From assembly GCA_963556495.2 (NCBI GenBank), contig OY747713.1, forward strand, positions 41,171,461 to 41,235,460: a stretch of DNA of 64,000 nt, given 5' to 3'. Within the stretch, counting starts at the first letter, position 1. Each line of letters starts with the position of its first letter. The notes below the pieces were generated by a model. That model made no database searches, was not told where the DNA came from, and saw only the letters and a program-made list of their open reading frames with translations. Source of the DNA: Valencia hispanica (taxonomy: Eukaryota; Chordata; Actinopteri; Cyprinodontiformes; Valenciidae). Made by a program: the position numbers and the translations under genes. Below, one piece after another: positions 11,279 through 23,332 of the stretch.

Positions 11279-12338
11279 AACATGAATCAATTTTATTGGA
11301 ATTCCACGTGAAAGACCAATACAAAGTGGTGTACACGTGAGAAGTGTAACGACCAGCTTCCCTGTCCCTGCTGAAGAGTAGCACCCCCAGAGCATGATGC
11401 TGCCACCACCATATTTGACAGTGGGGATGGTGTGTTCAGAGTGATGTGCAGTGTTAGTTTTCCGCCACACATAGCGTTTTGCATTTTGGCCAAAAAGTTC
11501 CATTTTGGTCTCATCTGACCAGAGCACCTTCTTCCACATGTTTGCTGTGTCCCCCACATGGCTTGTGGCAAACTGCAAATGGGACTTCTTATGGTTTTCC
11601 TTTAACAATGGCTTTCTTCTTGCCACTCTTCCATAAAGGCCAACTTTGTGCAGTGCACCACTAATAGTTTTCCTATGGACAGATTCCCCCACCTGAGCTG
11701 TAGATCTCTGCAGCTCGTCCAGAGTCACCATGGACCTCTTGGCTGCATTTCTGATCAGCGCTCTCCTTGTTCGGCCTGTGAGTTTAGGTGGACGGCCTTG
11801 TCTTGGTAGGTTTACAGTTGTGCCATACTCCTTCCATTTCTGAATGATCGCTTGAACAGGGCTCCGTGGGATGTTCAAGGCTTGGGAAATCTTTTTGTAG
11901 CCTAAGCCTGCTTTAAATTTCTCAATAACTTTATCCCTGACCTGTCTGGTGTGTTCTCTGGACTTCATGGTGTTGTTGCTCCCAACATTCTCTTAGACAA
12001 CCTCTGAGGCCGTCACAGGGCAGCTGTATTTGTACTGACTTTAGATTACACACAGGTGCACTCTATTTAGTCATTAGCACTCATCAGGCAATGTCTATGG
12101 GCAACTGACTGCACTCAGACCAAAGGGGGCTGAATAATTACGCACACCCCACTTTTCAGTTATTTATTTGTAAAAAATGTTTGGAATCATGTATGATTTT
12201 TGTTCCACTTCTCACGTGTACACCACTTTGTATTGGTCTTTCACGGGGAATTCCAATAAAATTGATTCATGTTTGTGGCTGTAATGTGACAAAATGTGGA
12301 AAAGTTCAAGGGGGCCGAAATACTTTTGCAAGCCACTG
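11275..12338 (-). mobile_element. Tc1 element, internal-deletion derivative, inside TA tract
   Basis: The right terminus (12140-12338) holds the long terminal repeat, including 'aagtggtgtacacgtgagaa' in reverse. The left terminus has the same inner repeat but lacks its outer ~50 bp, which is replaced by the (TA)n tract. Transposase is encoded leftward from 11968. Near 11350 the coding sequence jumps directly into the left terminal repeat, so the second half of the gene is missing. TA repeats on both sides suggest insertion into a pre-existing TA tract. Confidence 0.8.
11345..11968 (-). pseudogene. Tc1 transposase, C-terminal half deleted
   Basis: The frame is open for about 207 codons from MKSREHTRQVRDKVIEKF. 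It includes a helix-turn-helix paired-type DNA-binding region (residues ~1-110) with a GRPPK hinge, and the first catalytic aspartate in VLWSDETKMELFG at about residue 153. It then reaches GGGSIMLWGCYSSAGTGKLV and runs straight into terminal-repeat sequence. The second aspartate and the glutamate of the DDE triad are absent, so the protein cannot cut DNA; it could at most bind termini. There are no stops before the deletion, so decay is otherwise light. Normal family length is about 340 aa. Confidence 0.8.
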
Positions 12339-12340
12339 TG

Positions 12341-12342
12341 TA

Positions 12343-12411
<69 letters not shown>

Positions 12412-12412
12412 C
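12341..12412. repeat. Compound (TG)n/(TA)n microsatellite
   Basis: Alternating gtgtgtgt and tatatata runs directly outside the right end of the Tc1 copy, matching the TA tract on its left. Confidence 0.9.
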
Positions 12413-13529
12413 AACCGGACATTCACTTAGTTTGTGAAAAACATATTAGAAAATCCCACATATTCACATCTTTAAGAGTCATTCAGAGCAGTGACAGGAT
12501 CAATGGCCGTAACACATCTTTAAAGCTTGGCTTTATTTTGTACTATTTTTGGTTTTATATAAACAGGATACTGTATTTGAAGTTGGGTTGCATGTAAGAG
12601 TTATAAACAGCCACTGTCCGCCTATCATTTTATTAGTTATTTAAGATGGTAGAAATACATCTTAAGCAGTTAGCTTAACATCCTAAACTTAGATCGTTCT
12701 GACCATTGAATTTGGTAACACGCTGACTGTTTATAACATCCCTACACAACCGCAGTTTGATAAAAACACATTATTCCTTTAAACACAACAGCTGTGTGCA
12801 ACAGAGGTATATGAAATAGTGAACCGAACCCAGCTGGGTTGTGGTTCTCTTTTTTTTCTTTTTCCAGTCATTTATATAATGTCAAACCTTTGTAAATGAT
12901 TAACATTTCTTCAACATGGGTATTGGAGGTTGATTGAATGTGGCAGACTGGAGGTTCTTCTATCACTCACATGGAAGCTGGGTAAGTCAATGACACATGT
13001 ATAGCCTCATTGACTTTTAAGGTGCTAGGAACCCTATAGGAGGTAAATTAAACTATAAATCCCAACCAGACTTAAAAAAGAAAGCATTGGACATGGCAAT
13101 GGGTATGTAAAGAACAGAAAACATTGAAGAATTTAAGAGATAATATGCCAGTTTAGCTCAATTGGAATTTCTATCAGATACCAGTCTGAATGTTTTTGTC
13201 TGCTTTAACCACCAAATTACTTGCAAATATCAGGATCAAATCATTTTTCACCTTGAAATACTAACTAAAATCCTGTCAAAAATGTGGACTGTGATTTGTT
13301 ATGGAGTATTTTTTCACCCTGTAGTAGTAGTAAATAGTCCTTTTTTTTTTTTGTGGTATGTGTGCGTGATCCAGATTTGCTCATGTTTTGATACCCGGCT
13401 ATGACGATGTGTGCTTGCACCTCTGTGGCTGTTGATGTGACACCCAGAGTAAACTCGTAAAACCTAGATGCACACATGAAAGCGGGCGGATGATGTTTGC
13501 TGTCTTAATCCCTGCTCCTGTCCTCATGT
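12413..13529. other. No gene seen
   Basis: AT-rich intronic sequence. Small open frames at 13162-13477 show no domain and no splice-site support. Confidence 0.4.
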
Positions 13530-13650
13530 CAAAGTGTCCTTGAGAAAGACGGCGAACCTCAGTAACCCGGGCTTTCTGCAGTGCTGTGCATGGCAGCTCA
13601 TCACCAAGCACAGCAACTGTGTCAGTGAATGGATAAATGAAAAGCAAATC
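13530..13650 (+). repeat. LINE (L2-like) 3' tail fragment
   Basis: The run 'gtccttgagaaagacggcga...gctgtgcatggcagctcatc...tcagtgaatggataaatg' resembles the common 3' untranslated tail of fish L2/CR1-type LINEs, recalled from memory. It is short and diverged. Confidence 0.35.
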
Positions 13651-13861
13651 TAAATGCTGTTTTTGTAAAAGACCTGTGTAAATGTATTGAGGTTACCACG
13701 CCAAATCTTGTCCCCAAGAGGCTTTCAGCTTATTCTTAATTGAAAAAAATCCCTGGATCCAACTTCTAAGGAGCAACATGCTTATAATCAATTTCATTGT
13801 ATGTGGTTTTAAATCACTAAATTATTATAAAATGTTAAGATTACACAGTAAAATCCCTTGT

Positions 13862-14712
13862 TTATAGTCCCTCATAAAAAGTATTCACACCCCTTGAACT
13901 TTTTCTTGTTTTTCTCACTTTGCAACCACAAATTTAAATTAACTTTATTAGGTTTCTATGTGATAGACGCACCATAAGATAGTAATGGAAAATTTTGAAG
14001 GAAAATGATACATGGTTTCTGCACAGAAAAAGATATCTTTGTATGTCTCAATATCTTCTGTAACATCTAAGAGGACCCTGAATTTAGCTTCACCCATCTT
14101 ACTTCACCTATGACCAACTTCTTTGTCCCTGCTAAAGAAAAACATTCCCACAGCATTGTACTGCCACCTCCATTCATAAAAACAGACATGATGTGTTCAG
14201 GGTGATGGGCAATGCTTCTGTAAAGGCCGGATTTGTGGTTTCCATTACTAATAATCGTCCTGTTGCCTGGTTCTCCCATCTGAATAATGAATTTCTGCAA
14301 TCTGAGTTATTGTGTGACTTTTTGGCTGCTTCCCTGAATAAATTTTCACTAACCAATCACTTTAATATGACCATGTTTTAGTGGGTTTAACATTGTGCCA
14401 TACACCTTCCTTATTCAGTTCAAGGCATGAACAGTACACATTGAGATGTTCAAAGCTAGGAATATCATTTTATAATATGATTAAAATCCACACAGGTTCC
14501 GCACTGGATTTTATTTAAGGGTATCAGAATAATTTCGGATGAATACAAAGGCATTCTGCATTCTCCATATTTCTATTTGTTAGAATAATAATGAAAGGCA
14601 TACATTATTTTACACTTTACAGCCATGCACTACTTTGTGTTGATCTGTAAAAAAAAAACCCAGTTCAAATAAATTGAAGTTTGTGGTTGTGATGTGTCAA
14701 AATGCAAGTGTT
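13862..14712 (-). mobile_element. Decayed Tc1 element
   Basis: The left end reads 'aaaaagtattcacacccctt' with 'aaattaactttattaggttt'. The right end reads 'cagttcaaataaattgaagt' and 'ttgtgatgtgtcaaaatgca', an inverted counterpart. Minus-strand frames between carry Tc1 transposase debris, for example MNGGGSTMLWECFSLAGTKKL at about 14100-14190, equivalent to the GGGSIMLWGCFSSAGTGKL motif of Tc1 proteins. It is shorter than a full copy and heavily mutated. Confidence 0.6.
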
Positions 14713-16824
14713 ATGAAGACGAGGAAGGAACTGCTCTATCAAGTATATTAGAGAAATGGAGTAGGTAAAGGTTAGCGCTAATAAAAAAGAAAATTATGTT
14801 TTCTATTTATTTTTCTTTCCTTTAAACATTTTTCTATTAAGGATGCTGTCACTAGATGACACAAGAAAAGTTTGTGTTGTGACAATCCAAACTATTCCAG
14901 TAAATTACAGAGACATTGCTCGCTGCACCGGAATATAATAATGCAGACATGAAACACTCACATTTGATTAGGTTTGGATTTTTTTATTTGTTTATTTTTG
15001 TCTGCTGCTTGTGGAAATTGATTTCATCACATCCAATTTAAAATCAAATAAAAGCAGGCATTTTGAAGGCGTAAAGACATTACCTTTGTTGCCGGACCCC
15101 CCTCTGGATTCTCAACGATGACCTGATACTCGGACCACAAACTTGAAATGGCGTGCCATTAAGGCTGAGATGAAGGTTCCTGATACGATTGGCTCAGGTT
15201 GGCGGACTGACTCCAGCCCACGCAGCTCATTATTTTTAATTAGCCCCACCTTTTCAGCGCCACCGTCTTTACGACGGAGCGTCATTAAGTGCCGAATGCT
15301 GACTTTGAAATACAATCAGATGTCTGATGTTGAGTTGAACACGTCAACTTATGTAAGTCTGGACCCAAAAAGCATGGACATCATAAACTTTGCGAATTCC
15401 TTTGTAAAGTTCGCTTTCACTCATTGTCTGGCCAGACTCCAAACTTCATACGTTGTCACTAATTGTCTGTCTTACAGCCTTTTGTATGTAAGGCTAAGGT
15501 GATAAAGCAGAAAAAACTTTTACATCTAATGAGCTGTAGAAACCTGACATTGCTGTTGCATTTCACTCAAGTGGCCTTATTCCATACAGAACCTTCCCAG
15601 CAGGGCTCAGGTAGCTACACAGAATTTTCTTCAAGGCTCGCTGGTCAGCTGTGAGTGATTGTACATGTTGGTTTATCACTGACTTCCTTATTAAGCAGAT
15701 ACTGGGGAAAAATGACACTGGAATTAATATGGATCATTTAACTATTATTAGCTATCATAAACCATTATTACCTATAAATAGATATAGAATAACAATTGGC
15801 CTATTATATGACTGAGCAGAACTCAGTAAGCATTATGTGTATTTTTGATGCAATGGCTTACTGATCTTTTAAAATGCAGATTTTCAAACTTCCTTACCGA
15901 CTAGCTGTGCTGTACTGCTAACTCTAGCTTAGGAAATTGAATTATTTTCCTGTAGGGTTATTGATCATCTCCGTCCTCTGTCATATTACCTCAGGTAGAG
16001 ACTGTAGTAATGGTTTTTACTTTTTTGTGTGTGTGTGTGTGTGTGTTGATGGCACAGATGCATTCAACATTGGCTCCATTGTTTGAAAAAAGTAATTAAA
16101 AAGCAAAATACACCTACAGTAACAGGACTGTACTGGTTATTCAGCTTCTGTGATTCCTATCATTCAGTATTCACAGCCATGCTTGTTTATTCCAGGCTGC
16201 ACAAGGTACCGTATAATAGATCTGACTAAAACAGATTGAAACAATGAGCTTTTAAAGAAGAAAAATGACACCAGGCAGGCTTTTGACAAAAAAAATTGAC
16301 ATTTTAATTTCACATGGAATTACATTCATTTGTTGGAATTCTTACGTCAGATATACCTGCTGTTACTTCAACCCTTCTCTACATTAAGTTTGCAGATACC
16401 GCTTTTGCAAACTTAATGGAGCAGATTTCAGATGTGGGATGTGGAATAATGATGGCTTAGTTTAACATGCATTTCATTACATTAATGGTGATTCTCCTCA
16501 CAGCTTCATTCAAAGTATCTTGTGATGGGGACAGTAAAGGGTGGCATGCAAAACACTTACTGCTTCCTCTCTATTTCAGACTTAACAGCGGTCAAGATGC
16601 AAGTCTTTACCGAACCAGAAATTTTTAAGAACAGGTCAAACAACACATTTCGGCTTATGTGGATTTTATGCCGTCTCTGTCTGATCTGGTAAATGGCATC
16701 TGGTGGTAAATCTGACCGCACAGACTCAGTTGTATGTTGGCAGATCTCTTGTGGAGATCGGTATCCCTGTGTTTGCTACTTTCTGCATGCATTCTGAAAG
16801 TATGTTTCTTTACAGGCCTATGTA
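14713..16824. other. No gene seen; repeat-poor block at 15060-15660
   Basis: Around 15060-15660 the sequence is richer in GC and complexity and contains no recognisable transposon. A (GT)n run sits at 16027-16047. Open frames at 15143-15654 have no recognised domain. Function unknown; a non-coding regulatory role is possible but untested. Confidence 0.3.
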
Positions 16825-18215
16825 CAGTTGTGGCCAAAAGTTTTGAGAATGACACAAATATTAGTTTTCACAATGTTTGCTGCAAAACCACTTTTAGATC
16901 TTTGTTTCAGATGTTTCTGTGATGTACTGAAATATAATTACAAGCACTTTATACGTTTCAAAGGCTTTTATTGACAATTACATGACATTTATGCAAAGAG
17001 TCATTATTTGCAGTGTTGGCCCTTCTTTTTCAGGACCTCTGCAATTCAACTGGGCATGCTCTCAATCAAGTTCTGGGCCAAATCCCTACTGATAGCAACC
17101 CATTCTTTCATAATCACTTCTTGGAGTTTGTCAGAATTAGTGGGTTTTTGTTTGTCAACCCGCCTCTTGAGGACTGACCACAAGTTCTCAATGGGATTAA
17201 GATCTGGGGAGTTTCCAGGCCATAGACCCAAAATTTCTACGTTTTGGTCCCCGAGCCACTTAGTTATCACTTTTACCTTATGGCACGGTGCTCCATCGTG
17301 CTGGAAAATGCGTTGTTCTTCACCAAACTGTTGTTGGATTGTTTGAAGAAGTTGCTGTTGGAGGGTGTTTTGGTACCATTCTTTATTCATGGCTGTGTTT
17401 TTGGGCAAAATTGTAAGTGAGCCCACTCCCTTGGATGAGAAGCAACCCCACACATGAATGGTCTCAGGATGCTTTACTGTAGCCATGACACAGGACTGAT
17501 GGTAGCGCTCACCTTTTCTTCTCCGGGCAAGCCTTTTTCCAGATGCCCCAAACAATCGGAAAGAGGCTTCATCGGAGAATATGACTTTGCCCCAGTCCTC
17601 AGCAGTCCATTCACCATACTTTCTGCAGAAGATCAATCTGTCCCTGATGGTTTTTTTGGAGAGAAGTGGCTTCTTTGCTGCCCTTCTTGACACCAGGCCA
17701 TCTTCCAAAAGTCTTCACCTCACTGTGCGTCCAGATGCGCTCACACCTGCCTGCTGCCATTCCTGAGCAAGCTCTGAACTGGTGGCACTCCGATCTCGCA
17801 GCTGAATCCTCTTTAGGAGACGATCCTGGCGCTTGCTGGGCTTTCTTGGACGCCCTGAAGCCTTCTTAACAAGAACTGAACCTCTGTCCTTGAAGTTCTT
17901 GATAATCCTATAAATAGTTGATTTAGGTGCAATTTTAGTAGCCACAATATGCTTGCTGTGAAGCCATTTTTATGCAACGCAATGATGGCTGCACGCGTTT
18001 CTTTGTAGGTCACCATGGTTAACAATGGAAGAACAATGATTTCAAGCATCACCCTCCTTTTAACATGTCAAGTCTGCCATTCTAACCCAATCAGCCTGAC
18101 ATAATAATCTCCAGCCTTGTGCTCGTCAACATTCACACCTGAGTTAGAAAACTTAAGCTGCAACTTTTCCAATTTCCAATATTTATGTAATTCTCCAAAC
18201 TTTTGGCCACGACTG
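16825..18215 (-). mobile_element. Complete 1391 bp Tc1-like element with TA duplication
   Basis: Flanked by TA at 16823-16824 and 18216-18217. Ends are 'cagttgtggccaaaagtttt' and 'ccaaacttttggccacgact', short inverted repeats of about 25 bp. This differs from the 200 bp terminal repeats of the other full copy in this window. It contains one transposase gene on the minus strand. A 5'-terminal 269 bp fragment of the same family is at 42620-42888. Confidence 0.9.
17004..18016 (-). pseudogene. Tc1-like transposase, DD(35)E spacing, broken
   Basis: The start ATG is at 18016 (MVTYKETRAAIIALHKNG) and the ancestral stop at 17004-17006, giving about 337 codons, normal for the family. The order is an N-terminal helix-turn-helix, a GRPRK hinge in KASGRPRKPSKRQ, then catalytic residues in VIFSDEASF, IFQHDGAPCH and PDLNPIENLW. 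I count 35 residues between the second Asp and the Glu, one more than classical Tc1. Lesions are a 1-base deletion near 17957 and two CGA-to-TGA changes, at 17715-17717 and 17046-17048. Both nonsense changes fit CpG decay. DD35E families such as Traveler are known in fish; assignment is inference. Confidence 0.85.
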
Positions 18216-18217
18216 TA

Positions 18218-18312
18218 CTGTGTGTGAATGGGTCAATGACTGAATGTAGTGTGAAGCTCTTTGGGGTCCTCAAGGACTGAATAAAGCGCTATACAAGTAC
18301 AGGCCATTTACC
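18218..18312 (+). repeat. LINE 3' tail (L2/Rex1-like)
   Basis: 'gtgtgaatgggtcaatgact...gaagctctttggggtcctca...gcgctatacaagtacaggcc' is the characteristic 3' end of fish L2-type LINEs, from memory. It starts immediately after the right TA of the Tc1 copy, so the Tc1 appears to have inserted within or beside this tail. Confidence 0.6.
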
Positions 18313-20099
18313 ATTTACTGCTAAAATTGATCATAGAAGTCATATTTACAGATTAATATTGCATACCATTAAAAAACGCCTATAATAAACAATTGTAGTC
18401 TATACTGTGCAGTTGGAATTGTATATAAGCACATAGACACACATGCACCGACACACATATGATCCAAATGGTTGAAGGTCGTACAAACACAGGTCACTAT
18501 TACATCAATGCGGCTACCGGCTTTGATGCTGGATGCAGTCTGGATTTAATAAAGTTAATCACACAATCAGGATACCATTTTCAGATATCATTTTTGCAGA
18601 GCAAACCTGCCCTGACACATCAGTCAATCTCTTCATACAAAAAGCAGCTCAAAGTGCTCTACTGAATCATAAACAATAAATCCACAAACCCTATATCATC
18701 AGGAAAGAAATTATAGTTAAATAATATTTTATATTAATGACCCCTTTTAAAGGAAAATCAAATTATTTCCTACTAATGAGCTTAGAATTTTGTTTTCAGT
18801 TTTTTTCACAATTTCATTGTCACATATATCTGTCTATTATTTAATCATGTAAATATTCATTTCATGATATTTTTATTCATTTTTGAGGATTTTGGCCTTC
18901 CAGAACGAAAAGACCTACGCGAAACCATATTTTGCTAACTCAGTGAAATACAGACCAACCCAGCCCTCAGCTGTCCTAAGACAGCACTAGAGTATAGCTT
19001 TGATCCAGACGAATGGCCAAGGTTCTCAACACACAAAAATCATTCATTGATTCCAGTTTTTAGGCTAATTCTGCATTATCATGATCGGATCTTTTTAAAT
19101 TGGACTTTAAAAATATGACCTGCTTGTTGACTTTATGACCAGCTCTTTAGTCAAAATGAGAACATTAAGCGCAGCTAGCGCTAGAACTTTAGCTCACTGC
19201 TCGGCAGGTGAAAGGCTAATGTTAGCTTGATTGAACAAGCTCTGTCCATAGTGTGAACAAACCTCATTAACACAAACTAATAACATTGATATCGTCATAC
19301 AGGATCATTTTACCATTTCTTATTTTATTTTGAGGAAGAGGTTTGGTTAACTCTGAACAAGTCATTGTTTAGTTCAAAATGGTAATGTGAAATGGTGAAA
19401 AAATGATCCAGTTTTGATTCAAACTACCCAGACATTGTTTTTAAACATTCATGCCAGAGTAAAATACTTTGCGCAGCTGTTCTATTAAGGTTTTACAGCC
19501 AAGAAGAAGTTTAAGCTGGTTTTTCTAGGTAAAACACTATGTAAAGAAACCATTTTTCTTTCCAGTTTAAAAAAATGTCTGAGCAACTGTTGCAGCAAGT
19601 CTCATTACATCCGGGTTTCACATACCTCATTTTTAGAGGATTAAAGATAAAAGAGTGGATTCAAATACTTTCATTTGCCAAGTGCATGTTTCTAATCAGT
19701 AATTAGGACCTTTTTTAATAACATGCGAGTGATGAACATTTTCTCCTGCTCGCTAAATCTTATAGATATTTGCTCTGAGAATGCAAATAAGGGGTGGATG
19801 GAATTAGCCTAGAAATGGCAGGGGGGGGTGTTGCTAGGCCTTTGTGTGGAACATAAGTCCCATTTATCCCAAATTACGATGGCGTGTGGCTGGCTCACTT
19901 TGATGTTCTTCTGGTAGAGGCCTTGATGGAGTGCAGGGGTGTAGGGTTGAAGGTGATTGCAAGAGCACAAGCAGATGTTTAAGGCTTGTCTTATGAAGTA
20001 TTGATGAAATGTCGATCCAGGGTTAAAGACGGTTTTACTAATGTTGTTTTATCTGTCTTCTAAAGCAATAGCAGCATTAGAAGCACCAATAAATGTAGA
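18313..20099. other. No gene seen
   Basis: AT-rich presumed intron of khdrbs3 with no recognisable exon, RNA gene or transposon. Confidence 0.45.
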
Positions 20100-20610
20100 G
20101 TTCCCTTCGGAGGGAAACTTCAGTGTATTTATTTGGGACTTTATGTGATACACTATGAGGAATGTTACATAGTTGTGAAGTGGAAGGGAAATGTATTCAG
20201 TTTCCATGAGTCAGTACTATGTAGAACACCCTTTCACTGCAGCTCAGGCTCAGATTGGTAGGAGAGCATCTGTGAACTTCCAAGTTTTCCCACTCATTCT
20301 CTATTGGATTAAGGTCTGGACTTTTCTCATTCATTCTACCAAAGGAATCTGTGTTATCGATTCTACTGTAGCTCAGGTTGTATGCTTAACCAAGGCAAGG
20401 CAATTTTATTTGTATGCCACAGTTGTCAACAACAAGCTAATTCAAGGTGCTTAGGGTCATTATTCTACAAGAAGGGGAACCTCCGCCCCAAATTTGAGTC
20501 TTTTACAGACTCGTTATTCCGTGCTTACCACGTTTCACCATGGTGGTGGCGTGTTCAACGAAGTGCCACCATACACAGCATTACAAAAGGAGTTTTTTAA
20601 TGTGATAAAA
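20100..20610 (-). mobile_element. Decayed Tc1 with a short repeat inserted
   Basis: 'gactttatgtgatacactat...gtgaagtggaagggaaatgt' matches a degraded Tc1 terminal repeat. 'tattggattaaggtctggac' and 'gtttcaccatggtggtggcg' are degraded Tc1 coding motifs in minus orientation. At about 20390-20455 the copy is split by a short unrelated tail, 'aaggcaaggcaattttattt...aattcaaggtgctt', of a common fish repeat. Confidence 0.5.
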
Positions 20611-21013
20611 ACAAATTTTTTAGCCATAATACCTGTCGGCTGCATTGTTGCACGAAGTTTGTGTTTGTTCACAAGTGTTCTCTAAAAACCAACACCTTGA
20701 TTTGTGAAAAAAAAAACATGAAAAATAAGTATTATTATGAATATTTTTGCGAGGCACTTAACAGTTTATGGGCAGGCGGACTGATATCTATATATGTATT
20801 AGAGATACAGTTTAACTTATTAGCCCTAATTTTATACACTATATAATCAAATGTAGAAGTCTAAGCTTTGTCAGTTACATTAAAAAGAGAATTAGATGTC
20901 ATATAAATCAAACAACACAGCAAAGCAGCACATGCACCATTGTTCTCACCTCTTTTTACTCACATGAAGTGTTGGGGAGCCAGGTAGCTGCTTTTTTTTC
21001 TTCTTTGCAATTC

Positions 21014-21048
21014 TTCTAACGAGGTCAATATCGTTTCTGTTACCTCAG
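21014..21048 (+). promoter_or_regulatory. Branch point and 3' splice site of khdrbs3 exon
   Basis: A 'ttctaac' branch-point-like motif is at 21014-21020, after a T-rich tract at 20989-21013. The acceptor 'tacctcag' ends at 21048. The spacing of about 30 nt from branch site to AG is normal. Confidence 0.65.
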
Positions 21049-21131
21049 GACTACGACGACGGCTACGGAACCACTTACGACGATCAAGGATATGAGTCTT
21101 ACGACAACAGCTACAGTAATCAAGGACAAAA
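21049..21131 (+). CDS. khdrbs3: khdrbs3 C-terminal exon 1 of 3 in the window (Tyr-rich tail)
   Basis: The 83 nt exon is bounded by an 'ag' acceptor and a 'gtaagt' donor at 21132-21137. It starts in phase 0 and encodes DYDDGYGTTYDDQGYESY then DNSYSNQGQ, leaving two bases (AA) for the next exon. This is the Tyr/Asp/Gly-rich tail of KHDRBS (Sam68-like) proteins and is closest to KHDRBS3. KHDRBS3 binds U/A-rich RNA through an upstream STAR/KH domain and regulates alternative splicing in the nucleus; its tyrosine-rich tail is a kinase/SH2 interaction region in the family. The KH-domain exons are not in this window. 83 is not a multiple of 3, so skipping this exon would shift the frame. Confidence 0.85.
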
Positions 21132-21999
21132 GTAAGTTGCTGCTTTATTGCATTTTTGACCAGCTTGTATTCATGGTTCAAATGGTGTCTTTCTGAATTT
21201 GTCTTTTGTGATGAACTCCAAGGGGCTGGAAGGCCCCTAATCAGTTTCACGTAAGTAATCTGACTGGGTCACCCCAAAACCTCAGAAGAAACACGTTGGT
21301 AAAATTGAAGGATTACTTTATACTTCAATTTGCCAGGGGGGTGAATAGTTTTGAGTTTAGCTAAATGTCACCACAAGATTAATTGCTGGTTGAACTGAAA
21401 TTTCTGAAATTCTTTAGAAATCCTGCATCAAAGTTTAGTTAACTTGTTTGACCTCTGCTTATTTGATGAAATTAACTTTATAAAACTTTTCACCTGCAAA
21501 GACATCTTGAGAAATAGTATTTTTGCTGCACAACATAATGACAGCTTCATGTAATTTCATGGCAAAGAACAAAAATTAAAACTGGCTTTTATACATTATC
21601 AAGAAAACATAGGACATCTGGAAATCAAAATCTACAGTAAAAGTCAGTGCTGTCAAAGTAATGAGGCTTTTGAAGGGGATTTAAATTGGAAATCTAAATC
21701 TAGGCGTCGTCTTTTGCCAGCTGCATTGAAGATAAAAAAAGAACAGAAAAAATGTTTTCACCTAAATAATATATGATTCTATGGAGACCCAAAATTTCTC
21801 TCTGCTGTTACTGTAATAATATACAACACACATAGCACCACACTGCTAAAAACAACAATGCTTCAACCTGTGTCAAATTTGCTGTGGTGTTCCAGGTAAC
21901 CATTAACAAGGAACTCCAAACAGATCCCAAAAACGTCTACCTTTTAGAGAACATAGAGCATCACCACTTATTGTCTAGCACTGATTTTGTGTCGTGGTC

Positions 22000-22215
22000 T
22001 TTATATAGTGCCTTTCACACCAACTGTTTCACATTTTGTCACCTTAAAACCACAGACGTTCATGTATTTCATTGTGAATTTATGTGATAAACTAACACAG
22101 AGTAGTGCATTGTTGTGAAGTGGAAGGAACAGGAGGGTTTTTAAAGTTTTTTTTTTTTTTTTTTTTGCTTGTGAAAATTTGAAAAAAAATATGCCATGCA
22201 TCTGTTGTACCCCTC
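22000..22215. repeat. Tc1 terminal-repeat remnant
   Basis: 'tttcacattttgtcacctta', 'cattgtgaatttatgtgata' and 'gtgcattgttgtgaagtgga' form a degraded Tc1 long terminal repeat. No transposase follows. Confidence 0.5.
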
Positions 22216-22431
22216 CCTGAATAAATATCTTTGGCTGTAGTTACAGCTGCAACACTTCCTTAAAACTGCAAACTAATTTTTTGTGGCTTTCTTTATGCCA
22301 CTTCACAGTTAAGCTCTCCTCCCTGATCTGGACACAACAGCCTGTCAAACAACACATCAAGTCACACCTTAACAGCACACATTGCCTTACGTTTTGCTTG
22401 TAAGTTGTAAGCAAATTTAATCATCCCCAGT

Positions 22432-23331
<900 letters not shown>

Positions 23332-23332
23332 A

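Noticed and set aside
11193..11384. Ile-Tyr repeat ORFs over TA tracts (also 48855-49204, 12181-12426)
   Set aside because: They are translations of (TA)n/(TG)n microsatellites with no coding support.
17008..17869. Plus-strand ORFs over the Tc1 at 16825-18215
   Set aside because: They are shadows; the transposase motifs are on the minus strand.
1..21048. Earlier khdrbs3 exons (KH domain, RG/proline-rich region) upstream
   Set aside because: I looked for GXXG-type KH motifs and Pro/Arg-Gly-rich open segments with splice sites and saw none.
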